Shown piece after piece: positions 18,150-26,156 of a stretch of 64,000 nt of DNA. Source of the stretch: CAYZED01 sp964477445. GTDB lineage: Bacteria > Bacillota > Clostridia > Lutisporales > Lutisporaceae. The position numbers were made by a program, and so were the translations under genes. The first letter of the stretch is position 1, and the number at the start of each line of letters is the position of its first letter. The stretch is taken from assembly GCA_964477445.1 (NCBI GenBank), contig CAYZED010000012.1, forward strand, positions 1 through 64,000, written 5' to 3'. The notes beneath the pieces were generated by a model. The model was not told the origin of the DNA. It saw only the letters and a list, made by a program, of their open reading frames with translations, and searched no databases.

Positions 18150-19307
18150 ATGTATGAATTTGTTGTGCCGTGCAATTTTGCACTTGAAGCTGTAGTTGGA
18201 CGTGAAATCGAAGGGATGGGCTTTAAAATAATAAAGACAGATGACGGAAGAGTCACTTTCGAGGGAGATGAAACCGCTTTTGCTAAGGCGAATATTTGGC
18301 TTAGGTCAGGCGAGCGTCTTTTGCTTAAACTAGCAGAATTTAAGGCTGTTACTTTTGAAGAGCTTTTTCAAGGGGTTAAAAGTATTAAATGGGAAAAGTA
18401 CATTCCTGAAGACGGCAATTTTCCAGTGACAAAAGCCGCATCTACTAAATCTGTGCTGTTTTCCACTTCTGACATTCAAGCTATTACCAAAAAAGCTGTT
18501 GTAGAAGGGTTGAAAAGAAAATACGATGTTCGAGCGTTTCAAGAAACTGGAGAAATGTATCCGATTCAAGTTTTTTTCATGAAAGATATGTGTTCTATCT
18601 ATCTTGATTGTAGTGGAGCCGCTTTACATAAAAGAGGGTATAGAATCGAATCAAATGTCGCACCACTAAGAGAGACGCTAGCTGCTGCACTTGTTCAACT
18701 AACTCCGTGGAGAATGGGAAGAGAGCTTATGGATCCTTTTTGTGGCTCTGGGACAATATGTATCGAAGCTGCAATGTACGGAATGAATATGGCACCTGGA
18801 ATTGATAGGAGTTTTATTTCAGAAAAATGGGATTTTATTAGCAAAGATGTTTTTAAGAATGCTAGACGTGAAGCGCTTTTAACAGCTAAGGAGTGGAATG
18901 GTCCAAAAATTAAAGCGTCTGATATAAATCCAGAATATGTTGAATTAGCAAAAAGAAATGCAGTTAGAGCAGGAGTAATTGATGCAATTGACTTTAGCGC
19001 TTGTGATTTCAGAGCCTCTAGATTTGAAAATGGTTATGGATTTTTAATTTCAAATCCTCCTTATGGCGAGAGGATGGAAAATCAAGGCGATTTAGAACAA
19101 ATGTATTTTGATTTAGGCAAAATGATTAAACGAAATCCTACATGGTCGTTTTATATATTAAATGCCAATGAAACTTTTGAGCGATCGCTGGGACTCAAAG
19201 CAGAAAGAGTTAGAAAGCTTTATAATGGAATGATGAAAGCGAATTATTACCAGTTTCCTGGAGTAAAACCGCCAAAGAAACCGAAGGAGGACATCTTAAA
19301 TGGATAA
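18150..19307 (+). CDS. THUMP-domain class I RNA methyltransferase (YpsC/RlmL-like)
   Basis: 385 residues: N-terminal ferredoxin-like and THUMP region (about 1-160; LEAVVGREIEGMGFKI, RSGERLLLKLAEF) and a C-terminal methyltransferase with DPFCGSGTICIEAA and catalytic SNPPYGERM. This matches the N-terminal half of E. coli RlmL, which forms m2G in 23S rRNA, and Bacillus YpsC. The exact target base cannot be read from sequence. It overlaps the YitT gene by 8 bases. Confidence 0.88.
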   Translation: MYEFVVPCNFALEAVVGREIEGMGFKIIKTDDGRVTFEGDETAFAKANIWLRSGERLLLKLAEFKAVTFEELFQGVKSIKWEKYIPEDGNFPVTKAASTKSVLFSTSDIQAITKKAVVEGLKRKYDVRAFQETGEMYPIQVFFMKDMCSIYLDCSGAALHKRGYRIESNVAPLRETLAAALVQLTPWRMGRELMDPFCGSGTICIEAAMYGMNMAPGIDRSFISEKWDFISKDVFKNARREALLTAKEWNGPKIKASDINPEYVELAKRNAVRAGVIDAIDFSACDFRASRFENGYGFLISNPPYGERMENQGDLEQMYFDLGKMIKRNPTWSFYILNANETFERSLGLKAERVRKLYNGMMKANYYQFPGVKPPKKPKEDILNG

Positions 19308-20223
19308 TTTAGATAACAAAGAAGTTGTAAATAAAGATATAAATAGCATTAAGAAGAAAAAATATTTTACGAGAAAAAAAGTTTTACAACTTGCATACGT
19401 TTTTGGAATTACTGTTTTAGGGTCGTTTATTGGTGCAGTTGCTTTTAATGTATTTATTGTTCCAAATCAATTCCTTTCCGGTGGTGCAATGGGTATAGCC
19501 TTGGTAATTGAGTATCTAACTGGAATTAATACTGGCATAATGCTTTTGATTTTGAATATCCCAATTTTTATATATGGCTTTAAGAAGTTAGATCTTGAAT
19601 TTATGTTGCTAAGTACTGCGGGTATGTTTACTTTTTCTTTTGTCTTGAGTGAGATGGGTTTTTTAAGAAATGTACTCCAATTAAATGATAAGTTACTATC
19701 TAGTATATTTGGTGGGGTTTTACTAGGAATAGGAATGGGAATCGTTTTTCGTGTCGGCTCCTCAGCTGGAGGGCTAGACATAATTTCAGTTATTGTTAAA
19801 AAATACTATGCTTTTAACATTGGAGCGACATCTACTTTAATTAATCTTTTCATTATTATGGCAAGTTCACTACTCTTTGGTTTAAAACCGGCATTGTACA
19901 CTTTAATTACTATGTACATTTCAAATGTCGTTTTAGATAAAATACAGGATGGATTTAATACAGGGAAGGCGATATTCGTTATTTCTGACCAATGGGAAGA
20001 GGTTGGCGCATCAATCATGAGCGAAGTTGGACGTGGGGTTACTTACCTTTGTGCTGAAGGCGCGTACTCAGGAGTTGATAAAAAAGTGGTTTACTGCGTA
20101 TTAACTATAAGTCAGTTGGCAAAAGTGAAAAAAATAATTAAAGAAGTCGATCCAGAAGCTTTCATAACTATTAATGATACTAATGAGGTTGTGGGAAGAG
20201 GCTTTAGAACAAAGGCGATATGA
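19300..20223 (+). CDS. YitT-family integral membrane protein (DUF161 + DUF2179)
   Basis: 307 residues. Five to six hydrophobic segments from residue 31 to about 195, including VFGITVLGSFIGAVAFNVFI and GGVLLGIGMGIVFRVGSSAGGLDI, with the conserved FLSGGAMGIAL, then a soluble C-terminal DUF2179 domain (GRGVTYLCAEGAYSGVDKKVVYCVL, FITINDTNEVVGRGF). The transported substrate is unknown. It overlaps the preceding methyltransferase and precedes a terminator. Start ATG 19300 with GGAGGACA upstream. Confidence 0.9.
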   Translation: MDNLDNKEVVNKDINSIKKKKYFTRKKVLQLAYVFGITVLGSFIGAVAFNVFIVPNQFLSGGAMGIALVIEYLTGINTGIMLLILNIPIFIYGFKKLDLEFMLLSTAGMFTFSFVLSEMGFLRNVLQLNDKLLSSIFGGVLLGIGMGIVFRVGSSAGGLDIISVIVKKYYAFNIGATSTLINLFIIMASSLLFGLKPALYTLITMYISNVVLDKIQDGFNTGKAIFVISDQWEEVGASIMSEVGRGVTYLCAEGAYSGVDKKVVYCVLTISQLAKVKKIIKEVDPEAFITINDTNEVVGRGFRTKAI

Positions 20224-20351
20224 TAGTAACTTATGACTAAAAGCAAAATAATAAAAGCAGAATAATAATTGATACACTGAAAAAACACAATTACTGGATT
20301 ATTTACTTAGAATAATGTACAATATAGTTAATTGAATAAATTATCGGTTGG

Positions 20352-20430
20352 ACAAAACTTAGTTTTGTTTTCAAGAGAAACGGTTTTCGGGGTGGGAAAC
20401 TCAAGTTTGAGTTTTCTATCCCGATTTTTT
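20352..20430 (+). terminator. Double hairpin ending in a strong terminator
   Basis: First a perfect 17-nt palindrome ACAAAACT-T-AGTTTTGT (20352-20368), then a long stem CGGGGTGGGAAACTCAA / TTGAGTTTTCTATCCCG (20388-20423, with wobble pairs) followed by six T (20425-20430). The tandem arrangement ahead of a small gene could be an attenuator, but I do not recognise a riboswitch class. Confidence 0.65.
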
Positions 20431-20460
20431 ATTTATTAATTTAGGAGAGGAGTTGATTAT

Positions 20461-20568
20461 ATGAGTGGGTCAGATATATTTATGATCATCGTATTTGTTG
20501 CAATTGCATGTATATTTGTATATGTAAATGTTATTTTGCCTAGGAGAAATAAGAAGGACAAGAAGTAG
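20461..20568 (+). CDS. Micro-protein, single transmembrane helix
   Basis: 35 residues: MSGSDIFMIIVFVAIACIFV then YVNVILPRRNKKDKK. A strong site AGGAGAGGAG lies 8 bases ahead of ATG 20461. One helix (about 7-27) with a positively charged C-terminus suggests an N-out/C-in membrane peptide. The long double-hairpin region just upstream may control it. It matches no family I know, though the signals are those of a real gene. Confidence 0.6.
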   Translation: MSGSDIFMIIVFVAIACIFVYVNVILPRRNKKDKK

Positions 20569-20658
20569 GAAAAAGAAATAGAACGAAGATACAAAATAAA
20601 AGGTTCGGCAAAATTTAGAGGATATATGATGTTTATGCCAATGAAATAAATATTCAAT

Positions 20659-20702
20659 ACAAACAGCCTAGCAAACATTAATAAGTTTGCTGGGCTGTTT
20701 GT
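20659..20702. terminator. Long hairpin after the micro-protein
   Basis: An 18-bp stem ACAAACAGCCTAGCAAAC / GTTTGCTGGGCTGTTTGT (one T-G pair) with an 8-base loop. No T-run follows, so it may protect the 3' end or terminate inefficiently. The rest of 20569-20970 holds no gene; an 8-bp inverted repeat ACTTGCTT / AAGCAAGT (20775, 20805) lies further on. Confidence 0.5.
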
Positions 20703-20815
20703 AAAAATATCTCTAAGGAAAACAGCAGAATATTGATTTACTAGTGTTATGAGATGTTTTGTAGCGATAGTTTAACTTGCTTCAGGAATAGTGTTTTTAG
20801 TACAAAGCAAGTATA

Positions 20816-20845
20816 TTGATAATGTGAATATTGTTAAAATATAGT
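20816..20845 (+). promoter_or_regulatory. Possible promoter of the first RhuM gene
   Basis: TTGATA (20816-20821) and TATAGT (20840-20845) with an 18-base spacer; a TATAAT at 20845-20850 overlaps. No SOS box is seen here, unlike the second RhuM gene. Confidence 0.4.
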
Positions 20846-20970
20846 ATAATCAAAATGATAATATCAAATAATCAGGGTTTTCTATGAGTATATGTCAGAA
20901 GATATTTTTCTGTGAGAAAATCGAGAATATCTTCACTGCTGTATAGGAAAAACGTAAAAGGAGTGTGCAA

Positions 20971-21972
20971 ATGAACTCTGAAATAATAATATATCAAACC
21001 GAAGATGATTTGACTAAGATAGAAACTACTTTTGATAATGATACTGTTTGGCTTTCCCTCGATCAAATGGCAGAGTTGTTTCAGCGTGATAAGTCAACCA
21101 TTTCTCGTCACATCAAAAATATATTCAGCGAAGGTGAGCTGATAAGAAATTCAGTTGTTGCAAATTTTGCAACAACTGCTGTTGATGGTAAAACATATCA
21201 GGTCGACTACTACAATCTAGATGTTATTATTTCTGTCGGCTACCGTGTAAAGTCATTACGAGGTACACAGTTTAGAATATGGGCCAGCAATGTCTTAAAA
21301 GAATATATGAGAAAAGGCTTTGCTATGAATGATGATCTGCTGAAAAATAATGGCGGAGGAATTTATTTTAATGAATTGCTGGAGCGAATCAGAGATATCC
21401 GTTCATCGGAAAAAGTTTTCTGGAGAAAAGTGCTTGATATTTATGCTACTAGCGTTGATTATGAACCGCAAACAGAAGCGTCTATGCTTTTTTTTAAGAC
21501 AATACAGAATAAAATGCATTGGGCAGTGCATGGACAGACCGCAGCTGAAAAAATATATTATTCGACTGATGCAGATAAGCCGTTTATGGGAATGCTGAGT
21601 TATAAAAGGGAAAAGCCATCACAATCGGATGCTTTGGTGGCAAAAAATTACTGCACAGAAGAAGAATTATCTGCGTTAAGTATCGTTGTTTCTGCTTATC
21701 TTGAATTTGCGGAAATGCAAGCTCGCAGAAGGATTCCGATGTATATGTCTGATTGGATCGAGACGCTGGATGGTTTTTTGAAATTGTCCAAGCATGAAAT
21801 CCTTACCCATGCCGGAAAGATAAGTGCTAAAACGGCTGAACTAAAAGCGAAAGAAGAATATAAGAAATTTAAAGCATTGCATTTGGTAGATGTTTCTAAT
21901 GTGGAAAAAGACTATATAAGAGCTTTGGAAGATATGGAAATGAAGCTGAAGGGTAAAGTTAATGAAAAATAG
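20971..21972 (+). CDS. RhuM-family protein 1 with intragenic palindrome
   Basis: 333 residues from ATG 20971, with AAAAGGAG at 20956-20963. N-terminal winged or helix-turn-helix-like domain (VWLSLDQMAELFQRDKSTIS, RHIKNIF; about 26-52), the conserved YYNLDVIISVGYRVKSLRGTQFRIWA and a C-terminal region with FFKTIQNKMHWAVHGQTAAE. RhuM was first named from a Salmonella pathogenicity island and is common in mobile and restriction-modification loci; its biochemical role is not established. About 35-40% similar by eye to the second copy at 23177. Codons 61-70 (Ser-Val-Val-Ala-Asn-Phe-Ala-Thr-Thr-Ala) are written as a perfect palindrome. Confidence 0.9.
   Translation: MNSEIIIYQTEDDLTKIETTFDNDTVWLSLDQMAELFQRDKSTISRHIKNIFSEGELIRNSVVANFATTAVDGKTYQVDYYNLDVIISVGYRVKSLRGTQFRIWASNVLKEYMRKGFAMNDDLLKNNGGGIYFNELLERIRDIRSSEKVFWRKVLDIYATSVDYEPQTEASMLFFKTIQNKMHWAVHGQTAAEKIYYSTDADKPFMGMLSYKREKPSQSDALVAKNYCTEEELSALSIVVSAYLEFAEMQARRRIPMYMSDWIETLDGFLKLSKHEILTHAGKISAKTAELKAKEEYKKFKALHLVDVSNVEKDYIRALEDMEMKLKGKVNEK
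21152..21178. repeat. Perfect 27-nt palindrome inside RhuM gene 1
   Basis: Arms CAGTTGTTGCAAA and TTTGCAACAACTG (13 bp) around one T. The centre is the third base of the Asn65 codon. Confidence 0.95.
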
Positions 21973-22067
21973 AAAAGTTACAGAAATAAATCAATAGTGC
22001 TAAACTATTATAACGGGGAAAACAATTTATCCCAATAAAAATCGAAAGTATAGAAAGAGGCTCTAAA

Positions 22068-22889
22068 ATGTGTACAAGTTTTGCAATATACAATCGAGAA
22101 AAAGCTGTTTATGGTATGAATTTCGATGATGATATTGACTTAAAACTGAGAATTAATTGTAATAATGATAAAAATATATTTTATTTTTCAGGCTTAATCG
22201 ATAATATATACAAGGATATTGCCGGTGTTAATAGCGACGGTCTTTTTCTCTGTACTCAGGTATGTGAATATAATTCTGGTTTTAAACCAGCCTGTAGCGG
22301 AAATGATTGCTTTGCTTTGGATATTTTTGATGAGGTCTTAAAAAAATCAAAAAAAGCATCACAATTTTTTGAAATTCTTAATAACAGAATAATCACGTTT
22401 CCTATCAATCCATTACATCCGGATCATGGGCTGCATACTATTGTAGCAGATAAATATGGTGATGCATTTATTCTGGAAGATGGAACAGATAGAAATATAA
22501 TAAGTAAAACTAATAATGATTTTATTATTATGACAAATTTCCCAAATGGAGATTTCCAGGAAACAAATTATGATAAAGTATACGGATGCGGTGCTGACAG
22601 ATATATTTGTGCGCATGAATATATCGTTGATAACATTAATAACTTTGGAATAAATGAAGCTTTTGAGGTTTTAAAAATAACTTCTCAGGATACAACTTTC
22701 TGTTCGATAGTATTTGACCCATTAAATAACGAGGCTTATATTAGTTTTAAAATTGATTTCGAAAAGAAATGGAAAATTTCTATTATCGAAAAAACTATTC
22801 AATCATTGGATGGATTTTTGAGTAATAATAAAATTCAATTTACAAATGGAGAAATATTTGTGAAGGATCTTATTAGCTTATATAAATGA
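22068..22889 (+). CDS. Choloylglycine hydrolase-like Ntn amidase
   Basis: 273 residues beginning MCTSFAIYNREKAVYGMNFD, so Cys2 would be the N-terminal nucleophile after removal of Met1, as in linear-amide C-N hydrolases (bile-salt hydrolase, penicillin V acylase and acid-ceramidase-like C45 enzymes). NSDGLFLC and the middle FILEDGTD and IMTNFPNGD fit the alpha-beta-beta-alpha fold. The substrate cannot be named. It has no signal peptide. It lies in the accessory island between the two RhuM genes and shows no operon link to them. The ribosome binding site is GAAAGAGG. Confidence 0.75.
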   Translation: MCTSFAIYNREKAVYGMNFDDDIDLKLRINCNNDKNIFYFSGLIDNIYKDIAGVNSDGLFLCTQVCEYNSGFKPACSGNDCFALDIFDEVLKKSKKASQFFEILNNRIITFPINPLHPDHGLHTIVADKYGDAFILEDGTDRNIISKTNNDFIIMTNFPNGDFQETNYDKVYGCGADRYICAHEYIVDNINNFGINEAFEVLKITSQDTTFCSIVFDPLNNEAYISFKIDFEKKWKISIIEKTIQSLDGFLSNNKIQFTNGEIFVKDLISLYK

Positions 22890-22975
22890 AAATTCGTTTA
22901 AGTAAAGAAGATCAAGTGGGAAATCAGTCTTTTTCATTGGTTTTCTCATATAATAAATAATAATTGGCATGGATG

Positions 22976-23011
22976 CGAACACTTGTTCTTGAAATATGAA
23001 TATGGTATAAT
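22976..23011 (+). promoter_or_regulatory. LexA box on the promoter of RhuM gene 2
   Basis: CGAACACTTGTTCT (22976-22989) matches the Firmicutes SOS box CGAAC-N4-GTTCG at 12 of 14 positions when N4 is ignored except the last base, and resembles the boxes at recA and lexA in this window. It covers the -35 hexamer TTGTTC (22983-22988), which is 17 bases from a perfect TATAAT (23006-23011). Confidence 0.75.
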
Positions 23012-23094
23012 AAGGATATGGCAATAACTTACAATGTGTCGGGTTAAGAAATGAATTACAAATTAAAGATTTCTATGGAGAAAGGGGATTATTC

Positions 23095-23151
23095 ATGAAA
23101 GTGATGATTTTGCTGACATCAGCAAGATCATTGAAGTGGGCACAAATCTAA
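23095..23151 (+). CDS. Possible leader peptide (18 codons) before RhuM gene 2
   Basis: ATG 23095 follows AAAGGGGA and encodes MKVMILLTSARSLKWAQI. An even shorter ORF (23051-23098, 15 codons) overlaps its start as ATGA. Both lie in the SOS-controlled transcript. They may be leader peptides or fragments of a dead gene; a one-base change would join them into a 34-residue frame. Confidence 0.3.
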   Translation: MKVMILLTSARSLKWAQI

Positions 23152-23176
23152 CATGAAAAAATTGTGAGGAATGAAA

Positions 23177-24226
23177 ATGGAAAAAGATGAAGAACCAAAA
23201 ATAAACCACATCATGCAAAAGGAAAAAATAATCCTGTATTCCTCAGATGAGAGAACTGAAAATGTGGATGTTTATTTTGCTGATGAAAATTTCTGGCTAA
23301 CGCAAAAATCCATGGCTGAGCTTTTTGATGTTGAATCAAATACCATTACATATCATTTGCAGGAGATCTATAAAAGTGAGGAGCTAGAAGAAAATCGAAC
23401 TACTCGAAATTTTCGAGTAGTTCGATTAGAGGGTAAAAGACAGGTTGAACGTGAGATCATGTTTTACAATTTGGATGCCGTAATTTCTGTGGGTTACAGG
23501 GTGAACTCTAAAAAAGCCACTTTATTTAGAAAATGGGCAACAAAGACCTTGCAAGAGTTTATTCTGAAAGGTTTTGTATTGAACGACAAAATGCTCAAAA
23601 ACGGCAGACCTTTTGGGAAGGACTATTTTGACGAGCTTTTGGAACGCATCCGTGATATCCGAGCAAGCGAACGTAGAGTTTATCAGAAAATAACCGATGT
23701 TTTTGAACAATGTAGTAGCGATTACAGTAAGAACGCAGAAGAAACAAGGCTTTTTTATAAAATTGTACAAAATAAAATGCACTTTGCTATCACTGGGCAA
23801 ACAGCTGCAGAAATCATATATACTAGAGTGGACAGCGAAAAACCTTTTATGGGGCTCACTACTTGGAAAAATGCACCTGATGGAAAAGTATTTAAATCTG
23901 ATTACAAGATAGCCAAGAACTATTTGAATCTTGCTGAAATTGATAAATTAAATCGTTTGGTCGTTATGTTTATTGACTTTGCAGAATATAGAGCACTTAA
24001 CCGGCAGGTAATGGAAATGAAAGATTGGCTTGGATACATTAATAAGTTTATGGCATTTTCAGAAAGTGAAATATTGGAGAATGGCGGAGCAATTTCACAT
24101 GAACTAGCAATGGCAAAAGCAGATGAGGAATATGAAAAATTCAGAATGAAACAAGACAGGGATTATATATCCCAGTTTGATGAGGAGCTTGAAAAATACC
24201 TAAAAGGGCATGTTGGTGGTAAATAA
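23177..24226 (+). CDS. RhuM-family protein 2 with intragenic palindrome, SOS-controlled
   Basis: 349 residues from ATG 23177; GTGAGGA at 23164-23170 gives proper spacing, whereas ATG 23171 is too close. Same family as the gene at 20971: NFWLTQKSMAELFDVESNTI (HTH-like, about 38-57), MFYNLDAVISVGYRVNSKKATLF, YFDELLERIRDIRASERR and FYKIVQNKMHFAITGQTAAE. Codons 73-84 (Asn-Arg-Thr-Thr-Arg-Asn-Phe-Arg-Val-Val-Arg-Leu) form a perfect 35-nt palindrome at the position matching the one in copy 1. The promoter carries a LexA box, so expression should follow DNA damage. Function of the family is unproven. Confidence 0.9.
   Translation: MEKDEEPKINHIMQKEKIILYSSDERTENVDVYFADENFWLTQKSMAELFDVESNTITYHLQEIYKSEELEENRTTRNFRVVRLEGKRQVEREIMFYNLDAVISVGYRVNSKKATLFRKWATKTLQEFILKGFVLNDKMLKNGRPFGKDYFDELLERIRDIRASERRVYQKITDVFEQCSSDYSKNAEETRLFYKIVQNKMHFAITGQTAAEIIYTRVDSEKPFMGLTTWKNAPDGKVFKSDYKIAKNYLNLAEIDKLNRLVVMFIDFAEYRALNRQVMEMKDWLGYINKFMAFSESEILENGGAISHELAMAKADEEYEKFRMKQDRDYISQFDEELEKYLKGHVGGK
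23393..23427. repeat. Perfect 35-nt palindrome inside RhuM gene 2
   Basis: Arms AATCGAACTACTCGAAA and TTTCGAGTAGTTCGATT (17 bp, no mismatch) around one T, which is the third base of the Asn78 codon, the same register as in RhuM gene 1. Confidence 0.97.
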
Positions 24227-24501
24227 AACATCCTACTAAAGACAAATTTTTGAAATAGGTGGACTGGTATTGTTGTAAGTGTTATACAAATAGAAGACTA
24301 ATAAATCATTTGGTTGCAGAGATATTCAAGAAGTACGATTTCCAAAGCATTCGAAAATCATTGAAGATTTGGAAGACGAAATTTATGTAAAAAGAGCTTT
24401 AATGAGGTTGTGTTTTATAATAAATTCGAGTAATAAGAAGGATTTTGAGATTGGAAACTAGCATATAGACAATGTTGCAATATAATATATGGAGAATAAA
24501 A

Positions 24502-25425
24502 ATGGACAACGTATTTTTCGAGGAAATCAAAGATTGGAATTCTTGGGGAAAAGTGTTCCAGTCCATTTCGTCCTTTGAAAAACTGATTATTAGAATATTT
24601 GAAAACGAAGGTCTTCTTTGTAAAAATATTTCGCACTTAACGGCTGGTTCAAATGCAGTTTTCAGAGTTGACGACTTTGTAGTGAAAATTTTTGCACCAT
24701 TTGAATCTGGTTTTAATGCTGAAATTGATTATATCTGTGAAGTGATCGGAATGAAACGAGCACTGAACCTGGGTATAAATATACCTAATCTTATTGTTTC
24801 TTCTTTTATAGAAGATAAATACTTATTTCGTTATATTATTATGGAATATATAGATGGGGCTGAAGCAAAAAACACTTTGAAACATTATTCGGCAAATGAA
24901 AAAATAGCTTTTGTACAGCAACTAAAAAATAATATCAATAAAATGAATACGTTATTCGAAGACGAATTTCCTTCAGTAGATGTGAAAGAAAGAGCGTTAA
25001 CCAATACTCGTTGGAATGTACTTTCTAATATAGTTGTCAATCAAATTCAAGAATTGGTAAAGAATTATGATATGCAAAATAAAGTATATGTTCATGGAGA
25101 TATTATAGGTGACAATGTAATGATTTCTCAAAACGGAAAGCTCTATATTATAGACTTTGCAGACGGCAGATTAGCTCCGAAAGAATATGAATATCCACCA
25201 ATTCTGTTTGATTTATTAGATTTTGATAAACTTATGATTACTAGTTTCATTGGTGAACAAAATATTGAGAAATTTGCGGAAAAATGTTTCTATGGAATAC
25301 TTATGCATGAATTTGGAATATATTATATAAAACTAATTTGTGAAAGAATTATTGGAATAGAAATAAATGAATTAACTGACATATTTCAAGTTAAAGAAGC
25401 TTTGCTTAGGTTGTTTGCCAAGTAA
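24502..25425 (+). CDS. Aminoglycoside/choline kinase-like phosphotransferase
   Basis: 307 residues from ATG 24502, with GGAG at 24491-24494. Kinase-like fold: N-lobe with AVFRVDDFVVKIF (ATP-site Lys), hinge YIIMEYIDG, catalytic loop VHGDIIGDN (His198, Asp200, Asn205) and metal site IIDFADG (Asp218). These are the APH-family motifs, but the substrate is unknown and sequence alone does not show antibiotic resistance. The 275-base spacer before it (24227-24501) contains no recognisable gene. Monocistronic; a terminator follows. Confidence 0.82.
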   Translation: MDNVFFEEIKDWNSWGKVFQSISSFEKLIIRIFENEGLLCKNISHLTAGSNAVFRVDDFVVKIFAPFESGFNAEIDYICEVIGMKRALNLGINIPNLIVSSFIEDKYLFRYIIMEYIDGAEAKNTLKHYSANEKIAFVQQLKNNINKMNTLFEDEFPSVDVKERALTNTRWNVLSNIVVNQIQELVKNYDMQNKVYVHGDIIGDNVMISQNGKLYIIDFADGRLAPKEYEYPPILFDLLDFDKLMITSFIGEQNIEKFAEKCFYGILMHEFGIYYIKLICERIIGIEINELTDIFQVKEALLRLFAK

Positions 25426-25484
25426 ATGCCTATATGTTGAGTAGAAAACACCATTATCATTTATACTTTATGTATTTTATGTCA

Positions 25485-25526
25485 AAAACAGCTGATTTGA
25501 AATTAATTTCGAGTTAGCTGTTTTTT
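25485..25526 (+). terminator. Terminator after the APH-like gene
   Basis: Outer stem AAAACAGCT / AGCTGTTTT and an inner stem GAAAT / ATTTC, ending in a run of T (25521-25526). Confidence 0.8.
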
Positions 25527-25557
25527 ATTTTTAAGAAGTTGATTCTATCTTTCTTCA

Positions 25558-25580
25558 TACCCGACTAAAATAGTCGAATA
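25558..25580 (+). promoter_or_regulatory. Rrf2/IscR-type operator
   Basis: TACCCGACTA-AAA-TAGTCGAATA, an inverted repeat with 8 of 10 matching arm bases and perfect GACTA / TAGTC core. It sits just upstream of the -35 of the iscR promoter, so IscR autoregulation is likely. Confidence 0.65.
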
Positions 25581-25586
25581 TAATTA

Positions 25587-25615
25587 TTGACAAAATTTTG
25601 ACACGGTGATAAACT
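25587..25615 (+). promoter_or_regulatory. Promoter of the isc operon
   Basis: TTGACA (25587-25592), 17-base spacer, TAAACT (25610-25615), 50 bases before the iscR start. Confidence 0.6.
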
Positions 25616-25664
25616 AAAAACAGAGGTAATCCGAGTTAATTAGTAGGAATTGAGGAATGATATT

Positions 25665-26156
25665 ATGATACTTTCCACAAGAGGAAGATATGGCCTAAAA
25701 ATGATGTTTGAACTAGCCTTGGAGTACGGGAAAGGACCCGTTTCATTAAAAGATATTGCGAAGAAAAAATCCCTTTCTGAGACTTACCTTGAGCAACTAG
25801 TTGCACCACTTAAAAAGGAAGGACTAGTTCACAGCATTAGAGGAGCACAGGGCGGTTATGAACTGTCAATGACACCTGCTGAAATATCTGTTGGTTCGAT
25901 AATTAAGACTTTAGAGGGTTCTATGGCAGCATCGGATTGTGTCGAGGATGGAAACCATGAATGCGGAAATAGTGATTGCTGTGCTACAAGAAAAGTATGG
26001 GAGAGAATAACAAATAGCATATACCAAGTCATTGATAACACTACACTTCAAGACATGATTAACGATTACATGAACTTAAATGAAAAAAATTCAGATAAAG
26101 ATACATATGAAGATAAAAACGAAGATAAAGAACAAGTTTTGGAGGGATTAAAATGA
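25665..26156 (+). CDS. iscR: Rrf2-family Fe-S regulator IscR
   Basis: 163 residues from ATG 25665 (GAGGA 8 bases ahead; TTG at 25650 is too early). Starts MILSTRGRYGLKMMFELAL, then the winged HTH with SLSETYLEQLVAPLKKEGLV and RGAQGGYELS. Cys92, Cys100 and Cys105/106 are the cluster-ligand group of IscR. Acidic, Lys/Asp-rich C-terminal tail. Its stop overlaps the iscS start (ATGA), so it is the first gene of iscR-iscS-iscU and should sense cluster status and control the operon through the palindrome at 25558. Confidence 0.93.
   Translation: MILSTRGRYGLKMMFELALEYGKGPVSLKDIAKKKSLSETYLEQLVAPLKKEGLVHSIRGAQGGYELSMTPAEISVGSIIKTLEGSMAASDCVEDGNHECGNSDCCATRKVWERITNSIYQVIDNTTLQDMINDYMNLNEKNSDKDTYEDKNEDKEQVLEGLK

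Noticed and set aside
20340..20430. Riboswitch upstream of the micro-protein
   Set aside because: The sequence lacks the conserved cores of the classes I know (for example THF, ZTP, guanidine, fluoride, c-di-GMP); only hairpins are supported.
22276..22290. Palindrome CTGGTTT-T-AAACCAG in the Ntn hydrolase gene as a fourth member of the intragenic set
   Set aside because: Arms are only 7 bp, which is expected by chance in a window of this size.
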